A stretch of 34,006 nt of DNA from Bdellovibrionales bacterium (GCA_020435005.1 JAGRAE010000013.1:1-34006), one strand, 5' to 3'. Shown: positions 6,297 to 14,836, counted from the first letter of the stretch. The notes: generated from the sequence alone by a model not told the origin. Program-made: numbers and translations.

Positions 6297-8675
6297 TTAA
6301 TCACTTACAGGACAGGTTTGAGGACCAGGACAGTTTACGTAATAAAGTAAACCAGAATTTTTTGTAAGGCTGCCACCTAATTGGATAATAAGGTCGTCAA
6401 TTCCGTCAAGAGTGTTTCCATTTAAATCTAAATTTCCTTGTGCAATTCTTATATCATGCCCTGATCCGTTTAAAGTCAAATTTGAAATTAACTGAACGCC
6501 CATGGGGTTATTTACAACAAATTCAGCTGTAGGCATAATGGAACCGGTTACTTGATTCACTCTTTGTAATGTGTTGCCTTTATAAATAAGAGATGTACTC
6601 CCACCTTTTAAGTAATTCAAAAATGATACATCTTTTTTGGATTCAATAGTTCCTGACTGCAAGTAAACATTTGGAGGTGAGCCCATGACAATGGGATTTC
6701 CTAATAGTAAATCACCATTTACAATAATATTTTTATTGCTTGAAATTTCCCATCTGTAATTTAATCCTGCATAATTTCTTAATGTTTTTCCTATGTGTAA
6801 ATTTTCAAATTCAAAATTGTTTGGCACATCAATATACATCGTCATACTGTCTGCTGGAAAGGCCGTGCCAAAGGAAAAATCACTTCCATTTAAATCGAGT
6901 GTTGCTGCAGGAGCTATTTGTAGTGCTGTAATTGTACTTGCCGAGTGATTTGCTGTTCGAACTTCGAAGCTACCTCCACTAGGTAGTAACATTGTTCCAT
7001 TTAAAATTTTCAATGTATTTACGTTAATACTAAAAGAATTCGAGTTACTATGTGAAAAAGAACCCGTGGTGTCGACAATGAGATTAGGCATGATACTGGT
7101 GTTATCAATGAAATCATATGTTTGATTAGTATTTCCATTTATAACAATATTTCCAACAGGTTTATTGTAGGCTCCATTTACTTTGTATCCAACAGTTAAA
7201 TTACCCTTAACTTCAATAGTCCCTTTTGTGAAGTTTACTTTGGGGTCAGCAGTGAGTGAGCTTAATGGACCAATTTGCAGATTATTGAGAACAACTATTT
7301 TATTATCACTGGAAAACTCATAGTTCATTGAAGCACTGGTGTTATTTCTTAAAGAGTCTCCTAAATTGAAATTGTAAAGTTCTAATCCTTCCTTAACGTC
7401 CACAATTATATTACCAGCTCCGCTTGGAAATTGAGAGCCAAAGGCTAAAGTTCCGTTATTGTGTAAAAAGGTAGTTGAGTTACTGACTCTAAAATTGGTA
7501 CTATTACCATAACTGAATATTTTTAAGAGTCCCGAGGTGGCGGTAAAGTTTCCATCTTCAATCAGTAGTTCGCCATGAATGGTAATTGGATCACTGGAAC
7601 CAACAAAAGTACCTGATCTTTGCAGAAAGTGATGTAATATAGAAGTTGTACCCAGAGTGATGCTGTTGCCTGTACCCTGTGTTAATGTGCCTGTATACCC
7701 TGGTAATAATTCAATGCCTTTTAAATTTAAATTCGTGTTAATCAAAGCATCACAATGGCTTCCGCAAATTCCATCAAAAGAGGCAACATGAGAAGTTGTA
7801 CTTGGTGCTAAACCATCGTTGTTACAAGTTTTAGAAATAGAATTAAAAGTCCCACACCAATTAGCATTTGTCGTAAATTGACCATCTCCAGAACTTCCTG
7901 TCCAAGAAAATTCGTGAAGGACATTAACTCTAACTGTTCCTGTACTTTCTTTTCCTGCCGAATCTTGAACAGTATAGGTAAATACATCAGGCCCAAAAAA
8001 ACCGGCATTGGGAGTATAAGAAATGTCATTGCCATTAATCGTAACTTGTCCCCCGGTGGTGTTAATGGGAGAAGTTCCATTATTATTAATCTTTATTACA
8101 CTAAATGCATCAGATTCTGGGTCATTATCATTGGAAAGGATATCAAAATTAAAAGTACCTATATCTTTATAGGAATACATTAAATCATCGACTAACACAG
8201 GCGGGAGGTTTCCTTGGAAATTAACCTGTGATTGAGTGTTATCAACTTGATTTAGTGTTTTTCCACTTAATGTAGACACAGAATTTATACTTAAATTGGG
8301 AATGATAGTTCCACTGTTTCCACTTATTGAAGTGACAGTCACAGTCCATTGGATGTAGTCAGTGGTAGCAAGCAGCCAATTTAAGCCTAGTGCAGTACCG
8401 TCATTTACGATATCATCTGCTGTAAATGAAGCAGAGTCTATCGCTTCTGAAAAAGAAAAATCAAAGGTAATAGGTAAATCTAAATCAGTAATAGGTTGTC
8501 CAGAGCCTTTAGTTATTGCAACCGTTAACGTATTAGTAGAAGGAGGATTGTCTGGAGGAGGACTTGAGGGTTCTTTTACATTGCCGTGAATACTATTATT
8601 AATTTTGCATGAAGATATAAACACGCAAAGTGATGTGAGTAACAAAATTTTTAAAATTTGGCTAAGACGTACCAT
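6297..8675 (-). CDS. Surface lipoprotein with Ig-like domains and a repetitive beta-helix-like region (adhesin-like)
   Basis: A lipoprotein signal (residues 1-23) ends in I-S-S-C, so Cys23 should be lipidated. A Pro/Ser linker (35-47, P-P-P-D-N-P-P) follows. Residues 48-155 look like a bacterial Ig-like domain (T-V-A-I-T...P-I-T-F-D-F-S-F-S-E-A-I-D...), and 158-252 match the cadherin-like Big_9 pattern (P-P-V-L-V-D-D, D-I-L-S-N-D-N-D-P-E-S-D, Y-T-P-N-A-G-F-F-G-P-D-V-F-T-Y-T-V-Q-D). From about 257 (F-S-W-T-G...N-W-C-G) to the end, the protein is an Asn/Gly/Thr/Ser-rich string of short strands with N-L-I-V / L-D-L-N-G-S motifs, as in right-handed beta-helix or filamentous adhesins. The end has two Cys (N-C-P-G-P-Q-T-C). 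Cell-surface adhesion is inferred. No clear ribosome site precedes the ATG; it is transcribed away from the next gene. Confidence 0.8.
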   Translation of the reverse strand: MVRLSQILKILLLTSLCVFISSCKINNSIHGNVKEPSSPPPDNPPSTNTLTVAITKGSGQPITDLDLPITFDFSFSEAIDSASFTADDIVNDGTALGLNWLLATTDYIQWTVTVTSISGNSGTIIPNLSINSVSTLSGKTLNQVDNTQSQVNFQGNLPPVLVDDLMYSYKDIGTFNFDILSNDNDPESDAFSVIKINNNGTSPINTTGGQVTINGNDISYTPNAGFFGPDVFTYTVQDSAGKESTGTVRVNVLHEFSWTGSSGDGQFTTNANWCGTFNSISKTCNNDGLAPSTTSHVASFDGICGSHCDALINTNLNLKGIELLPGYTGTLTQGTGNSITLGTTSILHHFLQRSGTFVGSSDPITIHGELLIEDGNFTATSGLLKIFSYGNSTNFRVSNSTTFLHNNGTLAFGSQFPSGAGNIIVDVKEGLELYNFNLGDSLRNNTSASMNYEFSSDNKIVVLNNLQIGPLSSLTADPKVNFTKGTIEVKGNLTVGYKVNGAYNKPVGNIVINGNTNQTYDFIDNTSIMPNLIVDTTGSFSHSNSNSFSINVNTLKILNGTMLLPSGGSFEVRTANHSASTITALQIAPAATLDLNGSDFSFGTAFPADSMTMYIDVPNNFEFENLHIGKTLRNYAGLNYRWEISSNKNIIVNGDLLLGNPIVMGSPPNVYLQSGTIESKKDVSFLNYLKGGSTSLIYKGNTLQRVNQVTGSIMPTAEFVVNNPMGVQLISNLTLNGSGHDIRIAQGNLDLNGNTLDGIDDLIIQLGGSLTKNSGLLYYVNCPGPQTCPVSD

Positions 8676-9022
8676 ATAGGCGTATCGACACAGAACTTGA
8701 ATTACTTAAGGTTCTTTACGACTGTGAATTGCAAATTAAGCCGTTGTAAGTAAAAAATGTATCAAAATTAGATTTTTTTGCTATTTAACACTGCCACTAT
8801 GCCAAAACTTCGGAGCAAGTTATTCTGAAGAAGTTATATATGAAAGGATATCAAACGCTTTGGATGAAGGCATAATTTTAGAGAGAGAACTTACTTTCAC
8901 GCTTGATAGATTTGACAGAATTAGACTGACCCATCTTTAGAATTTGAGTTGTTGATAAGCTTCTATATTTATGTTCCAATAATATTATAGAGTTTAACTA
9001 TTTTACTATTTGTGAGGCTTTA
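8676..9022. other. Divergent intergenic region with a start-less secreted-type ORF remnant
   Basis: The region lies between two divergently transcribed lipoprotein genes. On the plus strand, 8740-8940 is open and reads like a small exported protein: a Lys-rich start, a hydrophobic core (I-R-F-F-C-Y-L-T-L-P-L-C), then E-E-V-I-Y-E-R-I-S-N-A-L-D-E-G-I-I-L-E-R-E-L and TAG at 8938-8940. The frame has no ATG, GTG or TTG before its hydrophobic part (the best position holds GTA at 8746), so it is either a decayed gene or chance. Nothing else is recognised. Confidence 0.35.
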
Positions 9023-9397
9023 ATGTTTAAAAAATGTTTTTTAATACTTTTATTATCTAATTTTTTACTCTTAGGTTGTACCACGATATCAACTCCGGTC
9101 GTTAACAGCATTGATCTAAACAGTATCAATTCCATTAATATAAACACATTAGTACGCTCTGAGGCTTGCTCAACATATTTTCTTGGTATCGGCCCAATTG
9201 GTGAATCTGATTCATCACTAATTACGGCTCTTGACAAAGTTCCACTAAAAAATGTTTTTTATATAGAAAAAACATTTTCAAACTATTTTTTAATGCAATT
9301 TAACTGTACAGTAGCATACGGAAAAAGAGATGAAAAAAGATTTAAAACTAAATCAAAACATAAAGATGGAAAAATAGATTTTAGTAAAGAATTATGA
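9023..9397 (+). CDS. TRL-like small lipoprotein (124 aa)
   Basis: The ATG at 9023 follows a GAGG site. The leader M-F-K-K-C then Leu/Ile/Phe core ends in L-L-L-G-C, a lipobox with Cys19 as lipid attachment site. The mature part has a Ser/Ile/Asn-rich linker (V-V-N-S-I-D-L-N-S-I-N-S-I-N-I-N) and then a segment with C-S-T-Y-F-L-G-I-G-P-I-G-E-S-D-S-S-L-I-T-A-L-D-K, which resembles TRL-family lipoproteins (G-x-G-x-x-G, x-D-x-S-I-x-x-A). The C-terminus is Lys-rich and probably disordered. The function of TRL proteins is unknown. The lipoprotein call is solid; the TRL assignment is moderate. Confidence 0.8.
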   Translation: MFKKCFLILLLSNFLLLGCTTISTPVVNSIDLNSINSININTLVRSEACSTYFLGIGPIGESDSSLITALDKVPLKNVFYIEKTFSNYFLMQFNCTVAYGKRDEKRFKTKSKHKDGKIDFSKEL

Positions 9398-9425
9398 AGA
9401 ACTAAACCTTTATTTATTTGTTACT

Positions 9426-9440
9426 ATCTAATGTTTGCCA
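9426..9440. repeat. 15-base direct repeat, left copy
   Basis: The 15 bases atctaatgtttgcca occur here and identically at 10519-10533, bracketing the S66 carboxypeptidase gene. It could be a target-site or recombination scar, or chance; see the finding on the truncated nuclease. Confidence 0.4.
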
Positions 9441-9456
9441 TTGGAAAGCTCACACC

Positions 9457-10491
9457 ATGAAAAAAATTATTCGCCCACCAGCACTGTTGAAAAACTCAAA
9501 AATAGGGATTTTTACTCCGTCGTCACCAGCCAACGTAAAACATCGTGAGAAATATCAGTATGGTATTGAGGTATTGACAAAGATGGGTTTCGAAGTGGTA
9601 GAGGGTGAGCTTACGAAGTCTGAAAAAAGCCAGGGGTATCGCTCCGGCTCACCAAAAGAGCGTGCTGATGAATTTATGAATTTAATTCGTGACAATAGTA
9701 TAAAAGCGCTTATTTCTACTATTGGTGGTGCGAATTCATCGAGTCTAATTCCCTATCTTGATTTTGATGAGATTCGTGCAAACCCTAAAATTATATGTGG
9801 TTATAGTGATGTGACTTCATTACATCTTGCCATTCTTGCTTACTCAGGATTAAGTACATTTTATGGCCCTGCAATTATGCCTTCTTTTGGCGAGTGGCCC
9901 GATATTCTTCCTGAAACTAAGCAGTCTTTTCTCGAAGCTGTACAATTGCATAAGGAAGGAAAAAGGCAGTTGTTGCCACCTAAACAATGGAGTGATCATT
10001 TGCGGTTTGCTCCTGGCGAATGGAAAAGTAAGCCAAGAATATTCAAAGAAAATAAAGGTTGGAAATCACTGAATCCAGGTTCTGCCACTGGAAATTTAAT
10101 TGTGGCCAACCTAAACACTTTAATGACAGCCGCTGGCACCGATTACTTTCCACATTTAGAGGGAAAAATTCTATTAATTGAAGAAATGAACGCTCCTCTT
10201 GCTGAAGAAGAACGCGATCTTAGACATCTTGAAAGGTTGGGAGTGTTTGAAATTATAAGCGGTCTGATTGTGAGTAAACCTGAAGTCTATGATCAACAAG
10301 ATGCTCCCTTTGACTACGATGACCTTGTGTTGGAAATAGTAGGTTCACATCGATCTTATCCAATAATAAGTCAATTTGACTGTGGACACACCAATCCAAC
10401 TCTAACATTAGCCGAAATGTGTAAAGTGAGTATAGATGCCGGCAATATGTATAATGTTAATTTTTTAATCCTAGAGCCTATGGTCTGTTAA
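9457..10491 (+). CDS. S66-family carboxypeptidase, MccF-like (LD-carboxypeptidase superfamily)
   Basis: S66 serine peptidases remove the last D-amino acid of peptidoglycan tetrapeptides (LdcA) or cleave microcin C-type peptide-nucleotides (MccF). All catalytic positions are visible when translated from the ATG at 9457: nucleophile Ser117 in G-Y-S-D-V-T, Glu243 in L-L-I-E-E-M, and His311 in C-G-H-T-N-P. The MccF-type loop S-T-I-G-G-A-N-S-S-S-L-I-P-Y-L-D (88-102) and the F-Y-G-P segment (135-138) favour the MccF branch over classical LdcA. The protein is 344 residues, typical for the family, with no signal peptide, so it is cytoplasmic. The ATG at 9457 is preferred to a TTG 39 bases upstream because family members begin shortly before the K-I-G-I-F-T-P-S-S-P strand. 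The gene is alone between repeats and is followed by a convergent nuclease remnant. It could act in peptidoglycan recycling, antibiotic self-defence or immunity; the sequence does not separate these. Confidence 0.92.
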   Translation: MKKIIRPPALLKNSKIGIFTPSSPANVKHREKYQYGIEVLTKMGFEVVEGELTKSEKSQGYRSGSPKERADEFMNLIRDNSIKALISTIGGANSSSLIPYLDFDEIRANPKIICGYSDVTSLHLAILAYSGLSTFYGPAIMPSFGEWPDILPETKQSFLEAVQLHKEGKRQLLPPKQWSDHLRFAPGEWKSKPRIFKENKGWKSLNPGSATGNLIVANLNTLMTAAGTDYFPHLEGKILLIEEMNAPLAEEERDLRHLERLGVFEIISGLIVSKPEVYDQQDAPFDYDDLVLEIVGSHRSYPIISQFDCGHTNPTLTLAEMCKVSIDAGNMYNVNFLILEPMVC

Positions 10492-10518
10492 TTTCGTTAA
10501 CTTGATTAATTTGTTTCA

Positions 10519-10533
10519 ATCTAATGTTTGCCA
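10519..10533. repeat. 15-base direct repeat, right copy
   Basis: Identical to 9426-9440. It contains the stop codon of the truncated nuclease (10521-10523 read on the minus strand) and its last three codons. Confidence 0.4.
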
Positions 10534-10826
10534 GCTGGTTGGGCTAAATTTTTAGCGATTCGTCCTTTGTCTTTTTCGCACTTATCCTTGGTCCTAATTT
10601 CCGGCGTGTCGATGCCCCTGACTCGGACAGAAATGTTCTGCCCAATAAGGGGATGCACATTGGGAATTTCAAATGTAGTTGTGTCTCCATCATAATTCTT
10701 TAAATATTTAACACAAGAGAATTGAGCGTGGGTGTGTGCGCAAGAAATAGCTTTATTTTCTGCAATACCATAAAAAGCGGATAAACTAAAAAGTATTATA
10801 AAAATATATTTCAAGGTGTTTATCAT
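10521..10826 (-). pseudogene. Truncated secreted staphylococcal-nuclease-type protein
   Basis: The 101-residue product begins with a signal peptide (M-I-N-T-L-K, hydrophobic core 7-20, cleavage near I-A-E). It then shows the first half of an SNase domain: D-G-D-T (46-49, Ca-binding), Arg68, and G-I-D-T-P-E-I (71-77) with Asp73 and Glu76, which correspond to Arg35, Asp40 and Glu43 of staphylococcal nuclease. A complete domain needs about 50 more residues, including the second catalytic Arg (Arg87 in the reference enzyme). Here the protein ends in A-Q-P-A-G-K-H, inside a 15-base repeat also found at 9426. I could not find the missing half in another frame downstream. A non-functional fragment is most likely; a secreted mini-protein cannot be excluded. 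Confidence 0.7.
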
Positions 10827-10947
10827 GTTGATTAAATAATTTTAGATGAGATTTTAACTAAAACCTAACCTTTTTTTGTATTTTTATAAATTTGAATTAA
10901 AATTGTTTAAGCAGTACTAGATTTTGATTTCTGGGCAAATGCTAAAG

Positions 10948-10980
10948 CTTATTGGCAGTATTAGAAATACTGCCAATAAG
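10948..10980. terminator. Perfect 15-bp hairpin with 3-base loop
   Basis: Arms 10948-10962 and 10966-10980 (cttattggcagtatt / its complement) pair perfectly around aga. Neither side is followed by a clear T-run, so it is not a textbook intrinsic terminator. It lies just beyond the stop of the doubtful minus-strand ORF at 11006 and upstream of the nuclease remnant, so it may still block read-through or be the scar or end of a mobile element. Confidence 0.5.
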
Positions 10981-11005
10981 TATATCTTATCAAATTATAC
11001 TTATT

Positions 11006-11206
11006 TTAAAGAAATTTACCACTGCTATAATTATCGACTCTAACGAGACCGTCAATTGTTAATATATAGACGAAGCCTTCGACGTCATAGCCTCTAACTT
11101 CTATAATTTGACTTTCTTTGTTTAAGTTCAAATTATCAAAATGTTTGAAATATGTATTCAGATTTTCATTGTGTCTGGTGTTAATTTGCGAAATACAAAA
11201 TATCAA
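11006..11206 (-). CDS. Doubtful short ORF, possible gene remnant
   Basis: The 66-codon frame starts at a TTG with no ribosome site, and a stop codon lies three codons upstream. The product (N-L-N-L-N-K-E-S-Q-I-I-E-V-R-G-Y-D...L-T-I-D-G-L-V-R-V-D) reads like the end of a beta-rich protein. There is no recognised family. It may be the tail of a decayed gene; confidence is low. Confidence 0.25.
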   Translation of the reverse strand: MIFCISQINTRHNENLNTYFKHFDNLNLNKESQIIEVRGYDVEGFVYILTIDGLVRVDNYSSGKFL

Positions 11207-11278
11207 ACATGAGGTTCACTGGCCATAGAATCATTCAAGTTGATTTAACTAAGAAATTTTCTGAGAAATTTAAATTGT

Positions 11279-11308
11279 TTGACCCTTAAAGTTATATTTA
11301 GTTATGAT
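11279..11308 (+). promoter_or_regulatory. Sigma70-type promoter of the outer-membrane protein/ABC operon
   Basis: TTGACC (11279-11284), an 18-base spacer and TATGAT (11303-11308) each match the consensus at five of six positions. Transcription would start near 11315, giving a ~17-base leader that contains the strong GAGGGGGG ribosome site. Confidence 0.55.
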
Positions 11309-11331
11309 TTGATTGATTTGAGGGGGGCATC

Positions 11332-12429
11332 ATGAAGTTAACTGCTTTAGTTATACTGTTATTTACTTATTCTTTTTTCTCTAGAGCACAAACGCTGTCG
11401 AAAGCACCACTAACTTCGGACGCACCACTAACAAACGAATCACTTTCTGAATCTGCAGTAAAACCTAAATATCCCATTTTAGCAGAATTAAAATTTGAAA
11501 TTCCCTCCGTGGAATATTTGCTCTCTGTGGATGAAGGAAGAAGCCAACTTCAAGCCAAGGAAAAACGCATTCAATATGTACCCAGTGCAACGACATCCAT
11601 TGGCGCACGGGTGAGTTACAGGGGGTTTGGTTTTTCTGGTAAGACTGAAGTTTTTGTGGATGGCTCAGAACATGTTGAGAAGTACGGGAGTGCTGATTTT
11701 AAAGATTTTCGTTTTGACTTCACTCATGGCTGGTGGACCCACGCCATTCTTTATCAAGATTATAAGGGTTTCTATGCCGATTTAAATTCGACCAGTGGTT
11801 ATACAATCGATACGGGTGATAATAATGGCGGACCAGTTAATAACGATGACTATGACTATGATTCTAATGATCAAGGAGAAAATATAATTAAACGCCCAGA
11901 TTTAGAAGCTCAAAATGTGGGCATTTCTACAACAATACAAATTCCACTTATTGATCCGCAAAGAAATGATGCCCTTGTTGAGCCTCTGTTTGGTAGCATT
12001 GCTGGTTTTCATATATTGGCGGGGGCCTACTATAACCAATCCAGTTTTAAAGGGGATCAGCCACTTATACCAGCGGTACACAATGCACAGTTTGGTTCGA
12101 TTACCAATTTAGAGGAAGTGGCTTACAGTACATTAGGTTTAGACTTGGGTTTATTGGTAAATATATATCTCACAGAAGCGAGTACAGTTTACTTTGGTGG
12201 CGCAGGCGGTGGTGGACTGCAGCGATTAAGCACTAGATATAGTTTAACAGAACAAAAAGAATGGGCCACTTCGGGGCGATTTAAATTTAATATGGGCTAT
12301 GCTTACAAAGGTAAAGTTCATCGCTTTGATCTTAGTTTTGCTTCTGAAATCTGGAGCACAGAAATTGAAGATACCCATTTTGATGTAAACAGCTATAATT
12401 TTATCGCCAGCTATGGAATTTTGTTGTAG
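11332..12429 (+). CDS. DUF4421-like outer-membrane beta-barrel protein (365 aa)
   Basis: The ATG at 11332 follows GAGGGGGG. A signal peptide (M-K-L-T-A-L, Leu/Ile/Phe core, cleavage near S-R-A-Q at 18-20) is followed by an Ala/Pro/Leu/Thr linker. From about residue 75 come alternating amphipathic strands: I-Q-Y-V-P-S-A-T-T-S-I-G-A-R-V-S-Y-R-G-F-G-F-S, then F-D-F-T-H-G-W-W-T-H-A-I-L-Y-Q-D-Y-K-G-F-Y. That is the pattern of DUF4421 proteins (Y.Pn....lG..v.Y.g...s followed by yq.ykGfy). The end (N-F-I-A-S-Y-G-I-L-L) is a plausible terminal strand. An acidic Asp/Asn/Gly loop (about 160-185) may bind cations. The next gene, an ABC ATPase, starts 8 bases after the stop, so the barrel and the ABC exporter probably work together or are at least co-expressed. 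Confidence 0.75.
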   Translation: MKLTALVILLFTYSFFSRAQTLSKAPLTSDAPLTNESLSESAVKPKYPILAELKFEIPSVEYLLSVDEGRSQLQAKEKRIQYVPSATTSIGARVSYRGFGFSGKTEVFVDGSEHVEKYGSADFKDFRFDFTHGWWTHAILYQDYKGFYADLNSTSGYTIDTGDNNGGPVNNDDYDYDSNDQGENIIKRPDLEAQNVGISTTIQIPLIDPQRNDALVEPLFGSIAGFHILAGAYYNQSSFKGDQPLIPAVHNAQFGSITNLEEVAYSTLGLDLGLLVNIYLTEASTVYFGGAGGGGLQRLSTRYSLTEQKEWATSGRFKFNMGYAYKGKVHRFDLSFASEIWSTEIEDTHFDVNSYNFIASYGILL

Positions 12430-12437
12430 ATTTAACC

Positions 12438-13364
12438 ATGTCTGAGCCTATATTGGATGTATCTCATCTTAATGTTTATTATGGCAATTATACTGCCGTT
12501 CGCGATTTGTCTTTTCAACTCGAAGCTGGTGATATTTGTGCACTTGTGGGGCCTAATGGCGCCGGAAAAACATCAGCTATTCGCGCGATATCGGGTTTGT
12601 ATCGTCATATACGTGGTGACATTAAAATTTGTGGTCATGCATGGGAAGACAATGGACGTGAGTTGACTCGAAACTTTGGTTATATGCCAGATTTATTTCC
12701 AGTGCCTGAAATTCTAAAAGTTAGGGAATTCCTCGAGCACTTTGCTCTAGCTTTTGATATTCCAAACTACCAATATCGAATTAATGAACTTCTGGAATTG
12801 GTCCGCCTAAAGGATAAGGTTGATAGTGATTGTTCTGACCTTTCCCGAGGTATGCAACAGCGCCTAATGTTGGCAAAAACTTTACTGCACGATCCTAAAT
12901 TATTAGTACTGGATGAACCGGCAAGTGGGTTAGACCCAAAAGCTCGTTCCGAATTAAAAGAATTGCTTTTAAGTCTCGGAGAGCAAGGCAAATGTATTTT
13001 GATTTCCTCTCATATTTTAAGTGAGCTCTCAGCTTTTTGTAATAAGGTTGCCATAATGGAAAAAGGGGTTTTCAAGAAGTTTGGACGAATCGATAGCATC
13101 AGTGACGAAGCACAATATATAAAAGTTTTTTTTCGGTGGCAAAAAACAACCCACTTAATTGAAGAATTGCTGGCACCCTTTGAGTTAGTTCAAGTTCAAG
13201 TCAAAACCGAACGTGGTGAATTTTACTTCGATAAAAATACAAGTACTGATAAGGAAGTTTTAAGAACACTAGTAAACGCAAATATTCAGATTCTTGAATG
13301 GCGTGTAAGCAATATCGACTTAGAACAAATTTATATTGAAATAGGAGCGGACGAAGTCACGTGA
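12438..13364 (+). CDS. ABC transporter ATP-binding protein (ABC-2/CcmA-type, 308 aa)
   Basis: It powers the permease encoded immediately downstream. Visible motifs: Walker A G-P-N-G-A-G-K-T (38-45), signature L-S-R-G-M-Q-Q-R-L (135-143, an ABC-2-type variant of LSGGQ), Walker B L-L-V-L-D-E (155-160), D-loop S-G-L-D-P (163-167) and the switch His192 in I-S-S-H. About 90 residues after the nucleotide-binding domain form an extra C-terminal part seen in many drug, lipid or ABC-2 exporters. The gene follows the barrel gene by 8 bases and overlaps the permease start by GTGA. No strong ribosome site precedes its ATG, which is consistent with coupling to the upstream gene. The substrate cannot be deduced. 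Confidence 0.95.
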   Translation: MSEPILDVSHLNVYYGNYTAVRDLSFQLEAGDICALVGPNGAGKTSAIRAISGLYRHIRGDIKICGHAWEDNGRELTRNFGYMPDLFPVPEILKVREFLEHFALAFDIPNYQYRINELLELVRLKDKVDSDCSDLSRGMQQRLMLAKTLLHDPKLLVLDEPASGLDPKARSELKELLLSLGEQGKCILISSHILSELSAFCNKVAIMEKGVFKKFGRIDSISDEAQYIKVFFRWQKTTHLIEELLAPFELVQVQVKTERGEFYFDKNTSTDKEVLRTLVNANIQILEWRVSNIDLEQIYIEIGADEVT

Positions 13365-14836
13365 TTTTAAATAACCCCGTTTTTTTAACTCAATCTCGAC
13401 TCCGGTGGCGGTCCACTTTTTGGCCCATGACCATAGTTTCGTGTTTAGTGGCTTTATTATTGTTTCTGTGGGTGAGTAATAGCCTTCCAGAAAATTTAAG
13501 TGAAGACATGCTTAAATCTGAACATTACAACGTATTAATGAATCAGTGGTTGATTATAGTAAATATTCAAGGCTTTTTTTGCAGTCTCTTTATGGGTTTG
13601 GTAGTTTTTCAATCTATCTCAAAAGATATGCAAACGGGTATGTTAGAGCACATTCAGCTAACACCATTGTCTGCACACCGTATATTGTGGGGCTATTTAC
13701 TGGGACCAAGCTTAAGTGTCTTGGCATCTTTTGCTGCATATACAATTGTGCTTCTTTATACAACGTTGATATATAATTTAGAACTTACTTTCTTTTTAAC
13801 TTCTCAAGTGGTCAATTTTATTGGCTTAATGGTTTTTGGACTCCTAGCTGTTTATATCGGACTTCTAAAAGGCAAAAATATTATCAGTAATTTTATTGTG
13901 GCCACTCTTTTAATGGGTCTTTACTTTTTGGGATATGTATCTGAAGGAACAAATGTATATAGCTTTTTGAGTTCTAGTTTTTTGCTCAAGCTTGAAACTT
14001 ATAATTACTTTTTCGAGTATTTACTCGAATACCAGCAAAATAAAATGGTTGATCCTAAGTCAATGTTAGATATAGGACCTTTTAGTATAGGTGTTTTATG
14101 GGTTTATATTATTTTTTCTGCTTTAATTATTTTTGGGTCTTGGTTTTATAATCTCAGTATTTTTAGGGTAAGAAAGTCCTACTGGAGATCAGAAATATTT
14201 TTATATTTGGTTTATATTTTAATTATTATTTTACAAATTTTACTTAAAAAAGGGGTCGAAAATACTTCTACCATTCTGCTAGAAAAAATAAATCTTTGGG
14301 TGATAACAGGTACCTTTATCTTCTTTATACTAGCCAGTCGGTCCATTGCCACCACCAAATATAAAATACATACCAATCGCTGGCATTACTTATTAAAAAA
14401 ATCATCACTTTTTCCAGTGATATTATTTTCATTTTTAGGGTCTATAACCTTGGCTATAATAATCCAGAAGATGGATAATGATAACATCTCTCAGAATAAA
14501 ATGGACTTTTTCGATACTATTAAAATTATGTGGAACTTTATAATGGTTATATTAGGAATAAATCTATGGATTGAAATCGCCGATAAAAAGTTCAAAAAAC
14601 GTAAAGCTGCATACGCCAGTGTTGGTGTTTTAATCGTAATGTTATTTCCACAATTCTTATTGGGCTTTTTGCTTGAAGATGATGCAATAGCGAAATTGTC
14701 TTCTCCAATATTATGGTCTTCTTATTTTAACAATGATGGAAATCATTTAATGCTGGGCCTGCATTCATTATTACTTTTTGCTCTACTAACATGGTGGTAT
14801 AAGTTAGTTATAAAACCAGAACTTAATAAAATTTAA
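13361..14836 (+). CDS. ABC-2-type permease (491 aa, about 10-12 membrane segments)
   Basis: The start is GTG at 13361, overlapping the ATPase stop as GTGA, with GGAG 10-15 bases upstream. The protein alternates long hydrophobic stretches: around 22-40, 68-85, 110-135, 150-168, 172-190, 245-265, 280-300, 310-330, 350-370, 385-405, 420-440 and 465-485. The segment M-Q-T-G-M-L-E-H-I-Q-L-T-P-L-S-A (about 90-105) is the amphipathic coupling helix region typical of ABC-2 permeases (x-T-G-x-L-E-x-I-x-x-T-P), which touches the ATPase. No substrate signature is seen. It completes a putative exporter with the upstream barrel. Confidence 0.88.
   Translation: MILNNPVFLTQSRLRWRSTFWPMTIVSCLVALLLFLWVSNSLPENLSEDMLKSEHYNVLMNQWLIIVNIQGFFCSLFMGLVVFQSISKDMQTGMLEHIQLTPLSAHRILWGYLLGPSLSVLASFAAYTIVLLYTTLIYNLELTFFLTSQVVNFIGLMVFGLLAVYIGLLKGKNIISNFIVATLLMGLYFLGYVSEGTNVYSFLSSSFLLKLETYNYFFEYLLEYQQNKMVDPKSMLDIGPFSIGVLWVYIIFSALIIFGSWFYNLSIFRVRKSYWRSEIFLYLVYILIIILQILLKKGVENTSTILLEKINLWVITGTFIFFILASRSIATTKYKIHTNRWHYLLKKSSLFPVILFSFLGSITLAIIIQKMDNDNISQNKMDFFDTIKIMWNFIMVILGINLWIEIADKKFKKRKAAYASVGVLIVMLFPQFLLGFLLEDDAIAKLSSPILWSSYFNNDGNHLMLGLHSLLLFALLTWWYKLVIKPELNKI

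Noticed and set aside
7808-8183. ORFs of 90-101 codons overlapping the adhesin gene on both strands
   Set aside because: Shadows of the 792-codon gene: no ribosome sites and atypical composition.
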